From: JBPBPI01 sp050954885
Lineage (GTDB): Bacteria; Pseudomonadota; Alphaproteobacteria; Caedimonadales; Caedimonadaceae
Length of the DNA: 6,419 nt
Assembly: GCA_050954885.1 (NCBI GenBank)
Contig: JBPBPI010000076.1
Span: 1-6,419 of the forward strand
Reading direction: 5' to 3'
The notes below the pieces were generated by a model, which was not told the origin of the DNA, ran no database searches, and saw only the letters and a list, made by a program, of their open reading frames with translations. The position numbers and the translations under genes are program-made. Of this stretch, positions 1 through 6,342 are shown piece by piece (within the stretch, counting starts at the first letter, position 1; the number at the start of each line of letters is the position of its first letter).

Positions 1-127
1 AACATTAAGCTCACCGCTCAATGTCACCGATAGGTCAAACAGTCCGCTCAGCAAACCGCCCACCTATCCTTCCCTCTTATTCACTATATCTATTATCAAG
101 CTCGGCTTTAATTAGTGTGCCTGGCAG
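1..127 (-). ncRNA. Candidate structured small RNA or mRNA leader, truncated by the window edge
   Basis: I cannot assign this to a known RNA family. It is the region just downstream of the minus-strand promoter at 134-162. Read as minus-strand RNA it forms two strong hairpins. In the first, 68-62 pairs perfectly with 35-29 (GATAGGT/ACCTATC) and encloses a second helix, 58-52 with 46-40 (CGGTTTG/CGGACTG), around the five-base loop CTGAG. In the second, 24-16 pairs with 10-2 (ACATTGAGC/GCTTAATGT) around loop GGTGA. Several pairs are G-U in the minus RNA and would be A-C mismatches in plus RNA, which supports minus transcription. Bases 1-70 contain 36 G or C by hand count, clearly richer than the AT-rich flanks. 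I looked for tRNA, 5S, SRP, RNase P, tmRNA and 6S signatures and saw none. It could be a free RNA of about 125 bases, or the leader of a gene beyond the edge. A short GTG frame at 61 also stays open to the edge. Confidence 0.4.
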
Positions 128-133
128 AAGACG

Positions 134-162
134 TTTATAACGCTGTGCGTTCCCAGTGTCAA
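134..162 (-). promoter_or_regulatory. Strong sigma-70-type promoter reading towards position 1
   Basis: On the minus strand the -35 box is a perfect TTGACA (162-157), the spacer is exactly 17 bases (156-140), and the -10 box is TATAAA (139-134), five of six matches to consensus. The DNA just upstream of the -35 box (about 163-200) is rich in A and T tracts, as an UP element would be. Transcription should start near 125-128 and run off the left edge. It lies downstream of slt on the same strand, so it serves a separate transcript, not slt. Confidence 0.7.
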
Positions 163-207
163 TAACTTTTCTTCAAAAAAATCAAACAAAAATTTAAACA
201 TATTTTT

Positions 208-2130
208 TTAGGAATTATGTAAAACTGATGTGTAAATAACATAATTTTCAAGAACACGATGTATGTAGTTACAAGTCTCACTATACGGCAAAATTTCGAT
301 CCAATCAAGCACATCTATTTCTTTAGTATCAGGATCTGGAAAGCGTGCAAGCCATTTTTTCAGCGTTCCTGGACCTGCATTATAAGATGCAAGCGTCTTT
401 GGCAAAGAATTATTGTATTTCTCCAATTGTCTTTTTAAATAAAATGTTCCCAAACGGACATTTGTCAAAGGTTGCTCTGTTAATAAATTTTCTGACCAAG
501 GAATATCTAACTTGCGCGCTAAAGATTTTGCAGTCTCTGGCAATAGTTGCATAAGTCCTTGAGCATTAGCAGAACTTATCGCTTTGGGCACAAAACCACT
601 CTCCTTACGAATTACGGCATGAACAAGGGCCATATTTACTTTTTTGTCATGCTGATCGTAATAGTCTTTTAAAGTTGGATAAGCTTCTGTGTGAAGAACA
701 CTTTGATGAGACGCAATGGCTTGAGCAATTGTCACCGCATAATTTGGTGCTAGATCATAAATCAATGACAAGACTTGTTGACGCTCGATATTTGACGGTA
801 GTTTTTTAGCCAAAACATAAGAAAATGATAAAATATGTTGATCTAAATCAGCTTTTGCTAAAAGATGGATAATCTTTACAAAAGAATGTTGTTCAAATTT
901 TTTCTTTTGTATTGATGTAAAATGTAAAGGCTCCAGTTTAATATCTTTAGGTGAAAAACCCAATTTTTCTAAAGCTTGTTGCCCATAAAAAGTTGTTTTG
1001 TATTGAATGGCTTTTTGATAAAATCCCTTTGATTTTTTGGTATTTTTTAGATCCTCATAAGCACGACCCATCCAATAATAGACGCGCGCTCGACTGATGG
1101 GTGTTTTGACAACAGATTGTAATTTGGAAAAATGATCCAATGCTTTTTGCGGATTGTTCATAAAGCGAAGCGCCAACCAACCACAAAACCACTCAGCTTC
1201 AACGAAGTCTACACCAGCGATCAAACCATGGGCAGACGCAATTTTATATGATTTTGAAATATTCTGAGCTTCCAAACTTTCATGGGCCATAATGTAGCGC
1301 TCTTTCCAAAATTCTTCAGGATACTTATGAACAAAAGGCGAAATTTTTTGAAAAAATGCTATGTAGTTTGGATTTTCTTTTTTGCGAAGCCAGGTTAAAT
1401 AATCCCTTGCCAGATAAACTTCTTGATCTGGCTTTAAATTCATCTTTTCTAAATATGAGTCGGCTGAATCAGTCCCTTTTTGTAAGGCAAGCCTGGCTTC
1501 AATATATTTCTGATCGGCATTTGAGGCAAATTTTATCAAACGCGTCGCTTCTTCTGTGCGACGTTTATTTAATAGTTGAATAGCTTTGGCTTTAATATCT
1601 AAAGACTTAAGATAAGATTTAAACTTTTTTAAAAAAAGTAGTTCATCAGACGCCGATAAATCTTTTTCTTTCCAAAAATGACGAATTTTTTCCGTCACCT
1701 CATGGTTTAAATTTTTCCCTCTCAATGCTTTTGCATAATGTCCAATCCCTGTGATTGTTTTGGGTGGATTTACAGCAAACCATTTCAATATCTCAGAAGT
1801 TGAGACACGATCATCTATATGATGTTCTGCTTTTTCCTTTAAAATATCTAACCAAGGCCAGTGTTCATGACTTTGAATAAAATTTCGATAGTCATGAAAA
1901 GAAATATCAGCAGGTCCATTTTTTAACATCAACCAAGTGACCACTTCAGATGTCAAAGGACATTTTTTTTGATTCAAAATTTGATGTGATTGCGAAAACT
2001 TTTTTTGCGACGCCAATTTTAAGGCTTGTTGGCATACAGGGCCTTCTGTGTACGCTTGAAGAGGTAACATAAAACAGCATGTCAACATCAACAGATAACC
2101 AAAAATAAATTGTTTTTTTAAAGCTCGCAT
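208..2130 (-). CDS. slt: Soluble lytic murein transglycosylase (Slt family)
   Basis: This is a periplasmic enzyme that cleaves the MurNAc-GlcNAc bond of peptidoglycan without hydrolysis, leaving a 1,6-anhydroMurNAc end. The product is 640 residues from ATG. Residues 1-26 form a signal peptide (basic start, hydrophobic core, likely cut after LQA). Residues about 30-480 are the alpha-helical superhelix typical of Slt, with recognisable repeats such as PISRARVYYWMGRAYED near 345-360 and TTFYGQQALEKLGF near 380. The C-terminal catalytic domain, about 495-625, has the catalytic Glu510 in RKESGF, the GLMQLLPETA motif (525-534) and YNAGPG (583-588). The length is near that of E. coli Slt70 (645 with signal). 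The conserved ETR near the C-terminus reads ETC here (Cys620). A TTG two codons upstream is possible, but the Shine-Dalgarno spacing favours this ATG. The gene is divergent from dapA, and no convincing terminator follows it, only AT-rich sequence with T runs. Confidence 0.93.
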   Translation of the reverse strand: MRALKKQFIFGYLLMLTCCFMLPLQAYTEGPVCQQALKLASQKKFSQSHQILNQKKCPLTSEVVTWLMLKNGPADISFHDYRNFIQSHEHWPWLDILKEKAEHHIDDRVSTSEILKWFAVNPPKTITGIGHYAKALRGKNLNHEVTEKIRHFWKEKDLSASDELLFLKKFKSYLKSLDIKAKAIQLLNKRRTEEATRLIKFASNADQKYIEARLALQKGTDSADSYLEKMNLKPDQEVYLARDYLTWLRKKENPNYIAFFQKISPFVHKYPEEFWKERYIMAHESLEAQNISKSYKIASAHGLIAGVDFVEAEWFCGWLALRFMNNPQKALDHFSKLQSVVKTPISRARVYYWMGRAYEDLKNTKKSKGFYQKAIQYKTTFYGQQALEKLGFSPKDIKLEPLHFTSIQKKKFEQHSFVKIIHLLAKADLDQHILSFSYVLAKKLPSNIERQQVLSLIYDLAPNYAVTIAQAIASHQSVLHTEAYPTLKDYYDQHDKKVNMALVHAVIRKESGFVPKAISSANAQGLMQLLPETAKSLARKLDIPWSENLLTEQPLTNVRLGTFYLKRQLEKYNNSLPKTLASYNAGPGTLKKWLARFPDPDTKEIDVLDWIEILPYSETCNYIHRVLENYVIYTSVLHNS

Positions 2131-2216
2131 TGTCAATCTTCCTCTTGCTGATCATTCGTGTCCGGAGTATGGTTCGATCATATATAAAGATATCTGATGC
2201 ATTGAGAAAGAAGTTT
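2131..2216. promoter_or_regulatory. Divergent slt/dapA intergenic region, probable promoters for both
   Basis: Both genes must be transcribed outwards from this 86-bp gap unless promoters lie inside the coding regions. The only clear promoter-like element is the AT-rich block 2181-2188 (TATATAAA). On the plus strand it would serve as a -10 box for dapA, with a start near 2195 and a leader of about 20 bases. No good -35 box stands at the right distance on either strand, so the promoter calls are weak. Confidence 0.3.
2138..2144 (-). promoter_or_regulatory. Ribosome binding site of slt
   Basis: The minus strand reads GAGGAAG here, ending seven bases before the ATG at 2130. The alternative TTG codon at 2136-2134 would leave only three bases between the AGGA core and the start, which is too short. 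The site therefore decides the slt start. Confidence 0.6.
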
Positions 2217-3116
2217 ATGTTTAAAGGATCGTGGGTTGCTCTCATTACACCTTACTGCCAAAATTATTTAATTGATCAAGATGCCTTAAAAAAATTGGTT
2301 GAATGGCATATTGGTGAAGGCACAAGTGGGATTGTTGTTGGTGGAAGTACAGGGGAAGGCATTTTATTGACACCTGAAGAACATCATTTGATCATAAAAA
2401 CATGCCTTGATGTATCACAAGAGCGCATTCCGATTGTTGCAAGTGTTAGTGCCATAAAACTAGAAGATTCATTACATCTTGCTGGTCAAGCACAAGATCT
2501 TGGTGCAAATGGATTGATGCTTGCGCCTTCGCCCTATGTTAAACCAACCCAAGACGCGATCGTGCATTTTATGACCCAGGTCCATGATCAAACAAATTTG
2601 CCGATCATTATTTATAATAATCCCGGACGATGTAGTGTGAGCATAAATTTTGACACGATTATAAGACTGTCACAACTATCACGCTTGGTTTGTCTTAAAG
2701 ATGCCACGGGGCAAATTAGCGAAATTTCAAGACTCAAAGCACATTTACCAGAGCGTTTTACCCAACTTTGTGGCGAAGACGCTTTAAATGTGGCTTCTCT
2801 GGCCGAAGGAAGCGATGGTTGGATTTCAGTGACCGCCAATATAACGCCTCGTCTTTGTGCCCATCTTTATCAAGCTTGGTGTGAACAAGATTTTAACACA
2901 TTTACAAATATCCGAAATTTATTAAATCCGTTACATCGTGCCATTTTTACAGAAACGAGTCCCTCACCAATTAAATATGCTTTGGCCCGACAAGGATTTT
3001 GTCGTGATGATGTCCGATTGCCTTTGTTAAAAGCCACCTCTGTAGCACAAAAGGCTGTGGATCAAGCATTGGATTTCATTACTGGACCTCAAAAAACTTT
3101 CTCCCTTAAATTTTGA
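2217..3116 (+). CDS. dapA: 4-hydroxy-tetrahydrodipicolinate synthase
   Basis: This cytoplasmic enzyme condenses pyruvate with aspartate semialdehyde, the first committed step to diaminopimelate and lysine. The product is 299 residues (E. coli 292), a single TIM barrel beginning MFKGSWVALITP as the family does. Numbering matches E. coli: Schiff-base Lys161 in CLKDATG, catalytic Tyr133 and substrate-binding Arg138 in YNNPGR, Tyr107, Thr45 and GED at 186-188. Two differences stand out: Thr44 is Ser in GGSTGEG, and Tyr106 is Pro. Other family members (N-acetylneuraminate lyase, aldolases) are less likely because Arg138 is kept. The frame extends upstream to a TTG at 2130, but that part overlaps the slt signals and is unlike DapA; ATG 2217 has a modest GAGAAAG site before it. 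It is followed after 11 bases by smpB, so the two are probably cotranscribed. The gene lies back to back with slt; both products serve the peptidoglycan cycle. Confidence 0.93.
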   Translation: MFKGSWVALITPYCQNYLIDQDALKKLVEWHIGEGTSGIVVGGSTGEGILLTPEEHHLIIKTCLDVSQERIPIVASVSAIKLEDSLHLAGQAQDLGANGLMLAPSPYVKPTQDAIVHFMTQVHDQTNLPIIIYNNPGRCSVSINFDTIIRLSQLSRLVCLKDATGQISEISRLKAHLPERFTQLCGEDALNVASLAEGSDGWISVTANITPRLCAHLYQAWCEQDFNTFTNIRNLLNPLHRAIFTETSPSPIKYALARQGFCRDDVRLPLLKATSVAQKAVDQALDFITGPQKTFSLKF

Positions 3117-3127
3117 GCAGATAAAAA

Positions 3128-3598
3128 ATGTCGATCGAAAAACGTTATAAACTTGCTGCTGAAAATAGACGTGCCCGTCACGATTATCTTATCCTAGAAA
3201 CCCTAGAAGCAGGCCTTATATTACAAGGATCAGAAGTTAAATCATTGCGTGCAGGACGTGCCAGCATTATTGAATCACATGCTGCCGAAAAAGCAGGTGA
3301 AATTTATCTTTTTAATGCCACAATTCAAGAATATGCCAGTGCCCAAATTGATAAACATGAGCCAAAAAGACCCCGCAAACTACTTTTGAAAAAAAGAGAA
3401 ATCAATCGTTTAGTTGGATCTATCACGCGCAAGGGGATGACTGTTGTTCCTTTAAGTATCTATTTTAATGAAAAAGGATATGCCAAAATCTCCTTAGGTC
3501 TTGCCAAGGGTAAAAAATTATTTGACAAGCGACAGGCTGAAAAAGAGCGGGATTGGAAACGTGAAAAAGAACAAACATTGAAAAATAAAAATCATTGA
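3128..3598 (+). CDS. smpB: SsrA-binding protein SmpB
   Basis: SmpB binds tmRNA (SsrA) and carries it into the empty A site of ribosomes stalled on broken mRNA, starting trans-translation. The product is 156 residues, the usual length. The N-terminal half is the oligonucleotide-binding beta barrel, with AENRRARHDY (11-20), GLILQGSEVKSLR (29-41) and LFNATIQEY (61-69). The family core continues through KLLLKKREI (84-92), GMTVVPLSIYF (103-113) and KISLGLAKGKK (120 and before). The basic tail has DKR at 123-125, followed by a charged helix that enters the mRNA channel. The start at 3128 is the first ATG after the dapA stop, 11 bases away; its Shine-Dalgarno is poor (GAG overlapping the dapA end), so translational coupling to dapA is likely. 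The tmRNA gene itself is not in the window. Confidence 0.95.
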   Translation: MSIEKRYKLAAENRRARHDYLILETLEAGLILQGSEVKSLRAGRASIIESHAAEKAGEIYLFNATIQEYASAQIDKHEPKRPRKLLLKKREINRLVGSITRKGMTVVPLSIYFNEKGYAKISLGLAKGKKLFDKRQAEKERDWKREKEQTLKNKNH

Positions 3599-3648
3599 AA
3601 TTATTTTTATAAAATATAAAAAATTACGTTGATTTATCATTATCTTTC

Positions 3649-3690
3649 TTGACAAACAATATGTCATACTTCATACATACATGATATATT
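3649..3690 (+). promoter_or_regulatory. Probable promoter of the rpmJ-rpoZ unit, with an overlapping inverted repeat
   Basis: A perfect TTGACA -35 box lies at 3649-3654 in the 123-bp gap after smpB. The -10 box is unclear: at 17-bp spacing the bases are CATACA (3672-3677), only a partial match. A better TATATT (3685-3690) lies 30 bp away and would need a different -35, such as ATGTCA at 3661. An inverted repeat overlaps this stretch: ATATGTCAT (3659-3667) and ATGATATAT (3681-3689) pair fully with one G-U. It could be an operator or a leader hairpin. Confidence 0.4.
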
Positions 3691-3721
3691 AAATTTAAAA
3701 TTTTTAAAGCGGAGCTTTGCT

Positions 3722-3847
3722 ATGATTGTCGTTAATTCTTTGAAAACAATAAAGTTACGTCACAAAGGATGTCGCCTTGTCCGCCGAAGAGGCCGTACTT
3801 ACATCATTAATAAATTAAATCCTCGTTTCAAAGCACGTCAAGGTTAA
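3722..3847 (+). CDS. rpmJ: 50S ribosomal protein bL36, zinc-free (C-minus) form
   Basis: bL36 is a small basic protein of the large ribosomal subunit. The product is 41 residues and matches the family along its whole length: NSLKTIKLRHKGC at 5-17, VRRRGRTYIINK at 20-31 and NPRFKARQG at the C-terminus. Only one cysteine (Cys17) is present, so the zinc ribbon of the short four-ligand type is missing. This is the longer form called type B or YkgO in enterobacteria and is usual in alphaproteobacteria. The start has a good GGAG site at 3711-3714, seven bases upstream. The gene has its own putative promoter and runs into rpoZ after 27 bases, so the pair is probably one transcript. In some bacteria the zinc-free paralogue is controlled by Zur; no clear Zur box is visible here. 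Confidence 0.93.
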   Translation: MIVVNSLKTIKLRHKGCRLVRRRGRTYIINKLNPRFKARQG

Positions 3848-3874
3848 ATTTAGACTAAAAGAAAAGGCATCGAT

Positions 3875-4324
3875 ATGGCACGGGTTACGGTTGAAGATTG
3901 TACAGATAAGATCACAAATCGATTTAAATTGGTTGTATATGCAGCTCAGCGAACACGTCAAATTGCCGCTGGTTCTCCCATAGGTGTCGAACGCAACAAT
4001 GATAAAAATCCTGTTGTAGCTTTAAGAGAAATTGCTGATCAATATGTCCGTCCTGAAGATTTAGAAGAAGCAGTTGTTGCAGGATTTAGAAGTCACGTCG
4101 AAGTTGAACCTCAAGAAGAAGAGTATGCTGATCTTTTTATTCAAGATACGACATCCTATTTCATTGATCAAACCAAAGAAATGAATAGTATGATTATACA
4201 AGATTCAGAAACTTCTCTTGATCAAGCAGAAAACCAAGATTCAGAGAATGTTGAAGGCAATTTTGAAGAAGATAATGACGTGTCCGATAAAGATGATAAT
4301 TTAAATGATGAAGACGAGGACTAA
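3875..4324 (+). CDS. rpoZ: DNA-directed RNA polymerase omega subunit, with long acidic tail
   Basis: Omega binds the beta-prime subunit, aids RNA polymerase assembly and forms part of ppGpp binding site 1. The product is 149 residues against 91 in E. coli. Residues 1-65 are the conserved core: MARVTVEDC (with the N-terminal MAR motif linked to ppGpp binding), NRFKLVVYAAQRTRQI (15-30) and NNDKNPVVALREIA (41-54). Residues about 75-149 form an extension of low complexity; the last 39 residues contain 18 Asp or Glu and one Lys and are surely disordered. Longer omegas are known in alphaproteobacteria, but the strength of this acidic tail is notable. AAGG at 3864-3867 is a well-placed ribosome site. 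The gene lies between rpmJ and rsh, 92 bases before the latter, so the ppGpp target is encoded next to the ppGpp enzyme, as in E. coli rpoZ-spoT. Confidence 0.93.
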   Translation: MARVTVEDCTDKITNRFKLVVYAAQRTRQIAAGSPIGVERNNDKNPVVALREIADQYVRPEDLEEAVVAGFRSHVEVEPQEEEYADLFIQDTTSYFIDQTKEMNSMIIQDSETSLDQAENQDSENVEGNFEEDNDVSDKDDNLNDEDED

Positions 4325-4416
4325 TGTTTTTAACATTAAGTTTCTCTTGTTTATATTTATCTAATTTATCAGATTTTAAATAAAAAAATATATGATTAGG
4401 TGAGTGATAATTAGAT

Positions 4417-6342
4417 ATGATCCGCCAAGACGAATTGGTCGAAAAAGTCAAATCTTATGATCCCACTGCTAATGAAGACGCATTACGCCGGGCTTACGTT
4501 TTTTCTATGAAAGTCCATGGTTCGCAAATGCGGGCCTCAGGTGATCCTTATTTTTCTCATCCCCTTGAAGTTGCCAGAATTTTATCTGATATGAAGTTAG
4601 ATGATGCAACTATTATTACAGCCTTGCTTCACGATACAGTTGAAGATACAACAGCCACTCTAGATGAAATACGTAAATTATTTGGTAGCGAAATAGCATC
4701 TTTGGTCAATGGCGTCACCAAACTTACAAAGCTGGAGCTTCAGTCAGATTCAACCAAACAAGCTGAAAATTTTCGTAAACTTGTTTTGGCTATGTCAACG
4801 GATTTGCGTGTTTTATTGATTAAACTTGCCGATCGTGTTCATAATATGCGCACCCTTTCTCATTTTGGATCCGAAGATAAACGCAAAAGAATTGCCCGCG
4901 AAACCCTTGAAATTTATGCGCCTTTGGCCGAACGTATTGGCATTCATCATTTTAAAGATGAATTAAACGATTTGGCGTTTAAAGAAATTAACAATGATGC
5001 ACGTGAATCAATTTTGGCACGCTTACATTTTCTGGAACAAGAGGGTGGGCGCAATATTATTGATAATATTTTGACTGATTTAGAAGATCTTTTAAAAGAA
5101 AATGGGGTTAAAGCACAAATATCAGGACGGGTTAAAACACCTTACTCCATTTGGCACAAAATGTTTCGTAAAAATATTACTTTTGAACAACTGTCAGATA
5201 TTATGGCTTTTCGTATTGTGGTCGATGACTTGTCCCAATGCTATCAAGCGCTGGGTATCATTCACAACGCCTATCCAGTTATCTCAGGAAGATTTAAAGA
5301 TTTTATTTCAACTCCAAAGCCCAATAATTATCAATCTCTTCACACCAGTGTCATCAGTGCCCGCAAACAACGTATTGAAGTTCAAATTCGCACAACAGAG
5401 ATGCACCGAATTGCCGAATATGGTGTGGCCGCCCATTGGCAGTACAAAGCCGGTGAAAAACGTGGCAGTAAGATGGACTATCCTTGGCTTAAAAGCTTAT
5501 TGGAAATTTTGGAACATGCCTCGGGTCCTCAGGAATTTTTGGAACATACCAAACTTGAAATGTTTCAAGATCAAGTATTTTGTTTCACACCCACCGGTGA
5601 TTTAATTCCGCTGCCACGTGGCGCTATTCCGATTGACTTCGCCTATGCCATTCACTCGGTCGTGGGCAATCAATGTATTGGTGCCAAAATTAATGGTCGA
5701 ACCGTCTCCCTTCGGACACCTTTAAATAATGGTGATCAAGTCGAGATCATAACCTCTAAATCTCATGCACCCTCTCCTAGTTGGGAAAAAATTGTCGTCA
5801 CCGGCAAAGCACGGGCCAACATTCGACGATTTATTCGCATTCATCATCGCGCGCAATATATTGAACTTGGTCACAACCGCCTTATTAAATCTTTTTCTGA
5901 CGAAAAGCTGACATTTCATGAGAAAGATTTAGACTTAAACTTAAATAAATTAAAGCTTCAGTCTGTTGAAGATGCCTACGCTTTGGTTGGTGAAGGTCAA
6001 ATTACACCCTATGAAGTTATTCGTGTTTTAAATCCTGAAGTCCAAATCAAACAAACCACGATCACACCAGAAAATTTAAGACTTAAAAAACATCGAGAGT
6101 CAGATTCAGCCTTATCTATTAAAGGTTTGATACCTGGTATGGCTGTACATTATGCGGGCTGTTGTCATCCTCTGCCAGGGGATCAAATCACAGGGATCGT
6201 CATGAGTGGCACAGGAGTTACTGTTCATGTTTTGCAATGTGAAAATTTGAAAAACTATGCTAATGAACCAGAACGTTGGATTGATGTGACGTGGGATCAT
6301 CCAGAAGCTCATCAAATGTACGTTGGCAGAATTAATATATAG
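4417..6342 (+). CDS. rsh: Bifunctional (p)ppGpp synthetase/hydrolase (RelA/SpoT, Rsh) lacking the ACT domain
   Basis: Rsh enzymes make the alarmone (p)ppGpp from ATP and GDP or GTP and also break it down. Residues 20-150 are the HD hydrolase, with Arg39, His48, His72-Asp73, Glu76-Asp77, Asp139 and Asn143 all present. Residues about 235-345 are the synthetase, with GRVKTPYS (237-244), Asp261, the RFKD motif (292-295, the RXKD type of bifunctional enzymes, not the EXDD of RelA), NYQSLHT (304-310) and Glu321 in EVQIRT. The TGS domain is 385-447 (FTPTGDLIPLPRGAIPIDFAYA). A helical region follows, then the zinc-finger-like domain with CCHPLPGD (582-589) and VHVLQC (603-608). The protein ends after VGRINI, where the ACT (RRM) domain normally starts, so at 641 residues it is shorter than the usual 700-750. 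The start is the first in-frame ATG after a stop at 4408; AGGTGAG (4398-4404) is the ribosome site, rather far away. It follows rpoZ. Confidence 0.93.
   Translation: MIRQDELVEKVKSYDPTANEDALRRAYVFSMKVHGSQMRASGDPYFSHPLEVARILSDMKLDDATIITALLHDTVEDTTATLDEIRKLFGSEIASLVNGVTKLTKLELQSDSTKQAENFRKLVLAMSTDLRVLLIKLADRVHNMRTLSHFGSEDKRKRIARETLEIYAPLAERIGIHHFKDELNDLAFKEINNDARESILARLHFLEQEGGRNIIDNILTDLEDLLKENGVKAQISGRVKTPYSIWHKMFRKNITFEQLSDIMAFRIVVDDLSQCYQALGIIHNAYPVISGRFKDFISTPKPNNYQSLHTSVISARKQRIEVQIRTTEMHRIAEYGVAAHWQYKAGEKRGSKMDYPWLKSLLEILEHASGPQEFLEHTKLEMFQDQVFCFTPTGDLIPLPRGAIPIDFAYAIHSVVGNQCIGAKINGRTVSLRTPLNNGDQVEIITSKSHAPSPSWEKIVVTGKARANIRRFIRIHHRAQYIELGHNRLIKSFSDEKLTFHEKDLDLNLNKLKLQSVEDAYALVGEGQITPYEVIRVLNPEVQIKQTTITPENLRLKKHRESDSALSIKGLIPGMAVHYAGCCHPLPGDQITGIVMSGTGVTVHVLQCENLKNYANEPERWIDVTWDHPEAHQMYVGRINI

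Noticed and set aside
1..61. Minus-strand GTG frame of 21 codons open to the window edge (begins GGLLSGLFDLSV)
   Set aside because: An open frame this short is expected by chance, and the same bases are explained by paired helices. It could still be the start of a gene beyond the edge with AGGGAAGG as its ribosome site, so extension would settle it.
2131..2136. TTG start of slt two codons upstream of the ATG
   Set aside because: The Shine-Dalgarno core would be only three bases away; the ATG has normal spacing.
2130..2216. Upstream extension of dapA to a TTG codon, giving 29 more residues
   Set aside because: The extension is not DapA-like, overlaps the slt start and ribosome site, and the ATG at 2217 gives the usual family N-terminus.
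3598..3635. AT-only imperfect inverted repeat after smpB as a terminator
   Set aside because: The stem is made of A-T pairs with mismatches and would be very weak.
4332..4340. Nine-base match (AACATTAAG) to positions 1-9
   Set aside because: Too short in AT-rich DNA to indicate a repeat; flanks do not match.
5102..5605. 167-codon open frame inside rsh
   Set aside because: It is a shadow frame of the well-conserved synthetase and TGS coding region.
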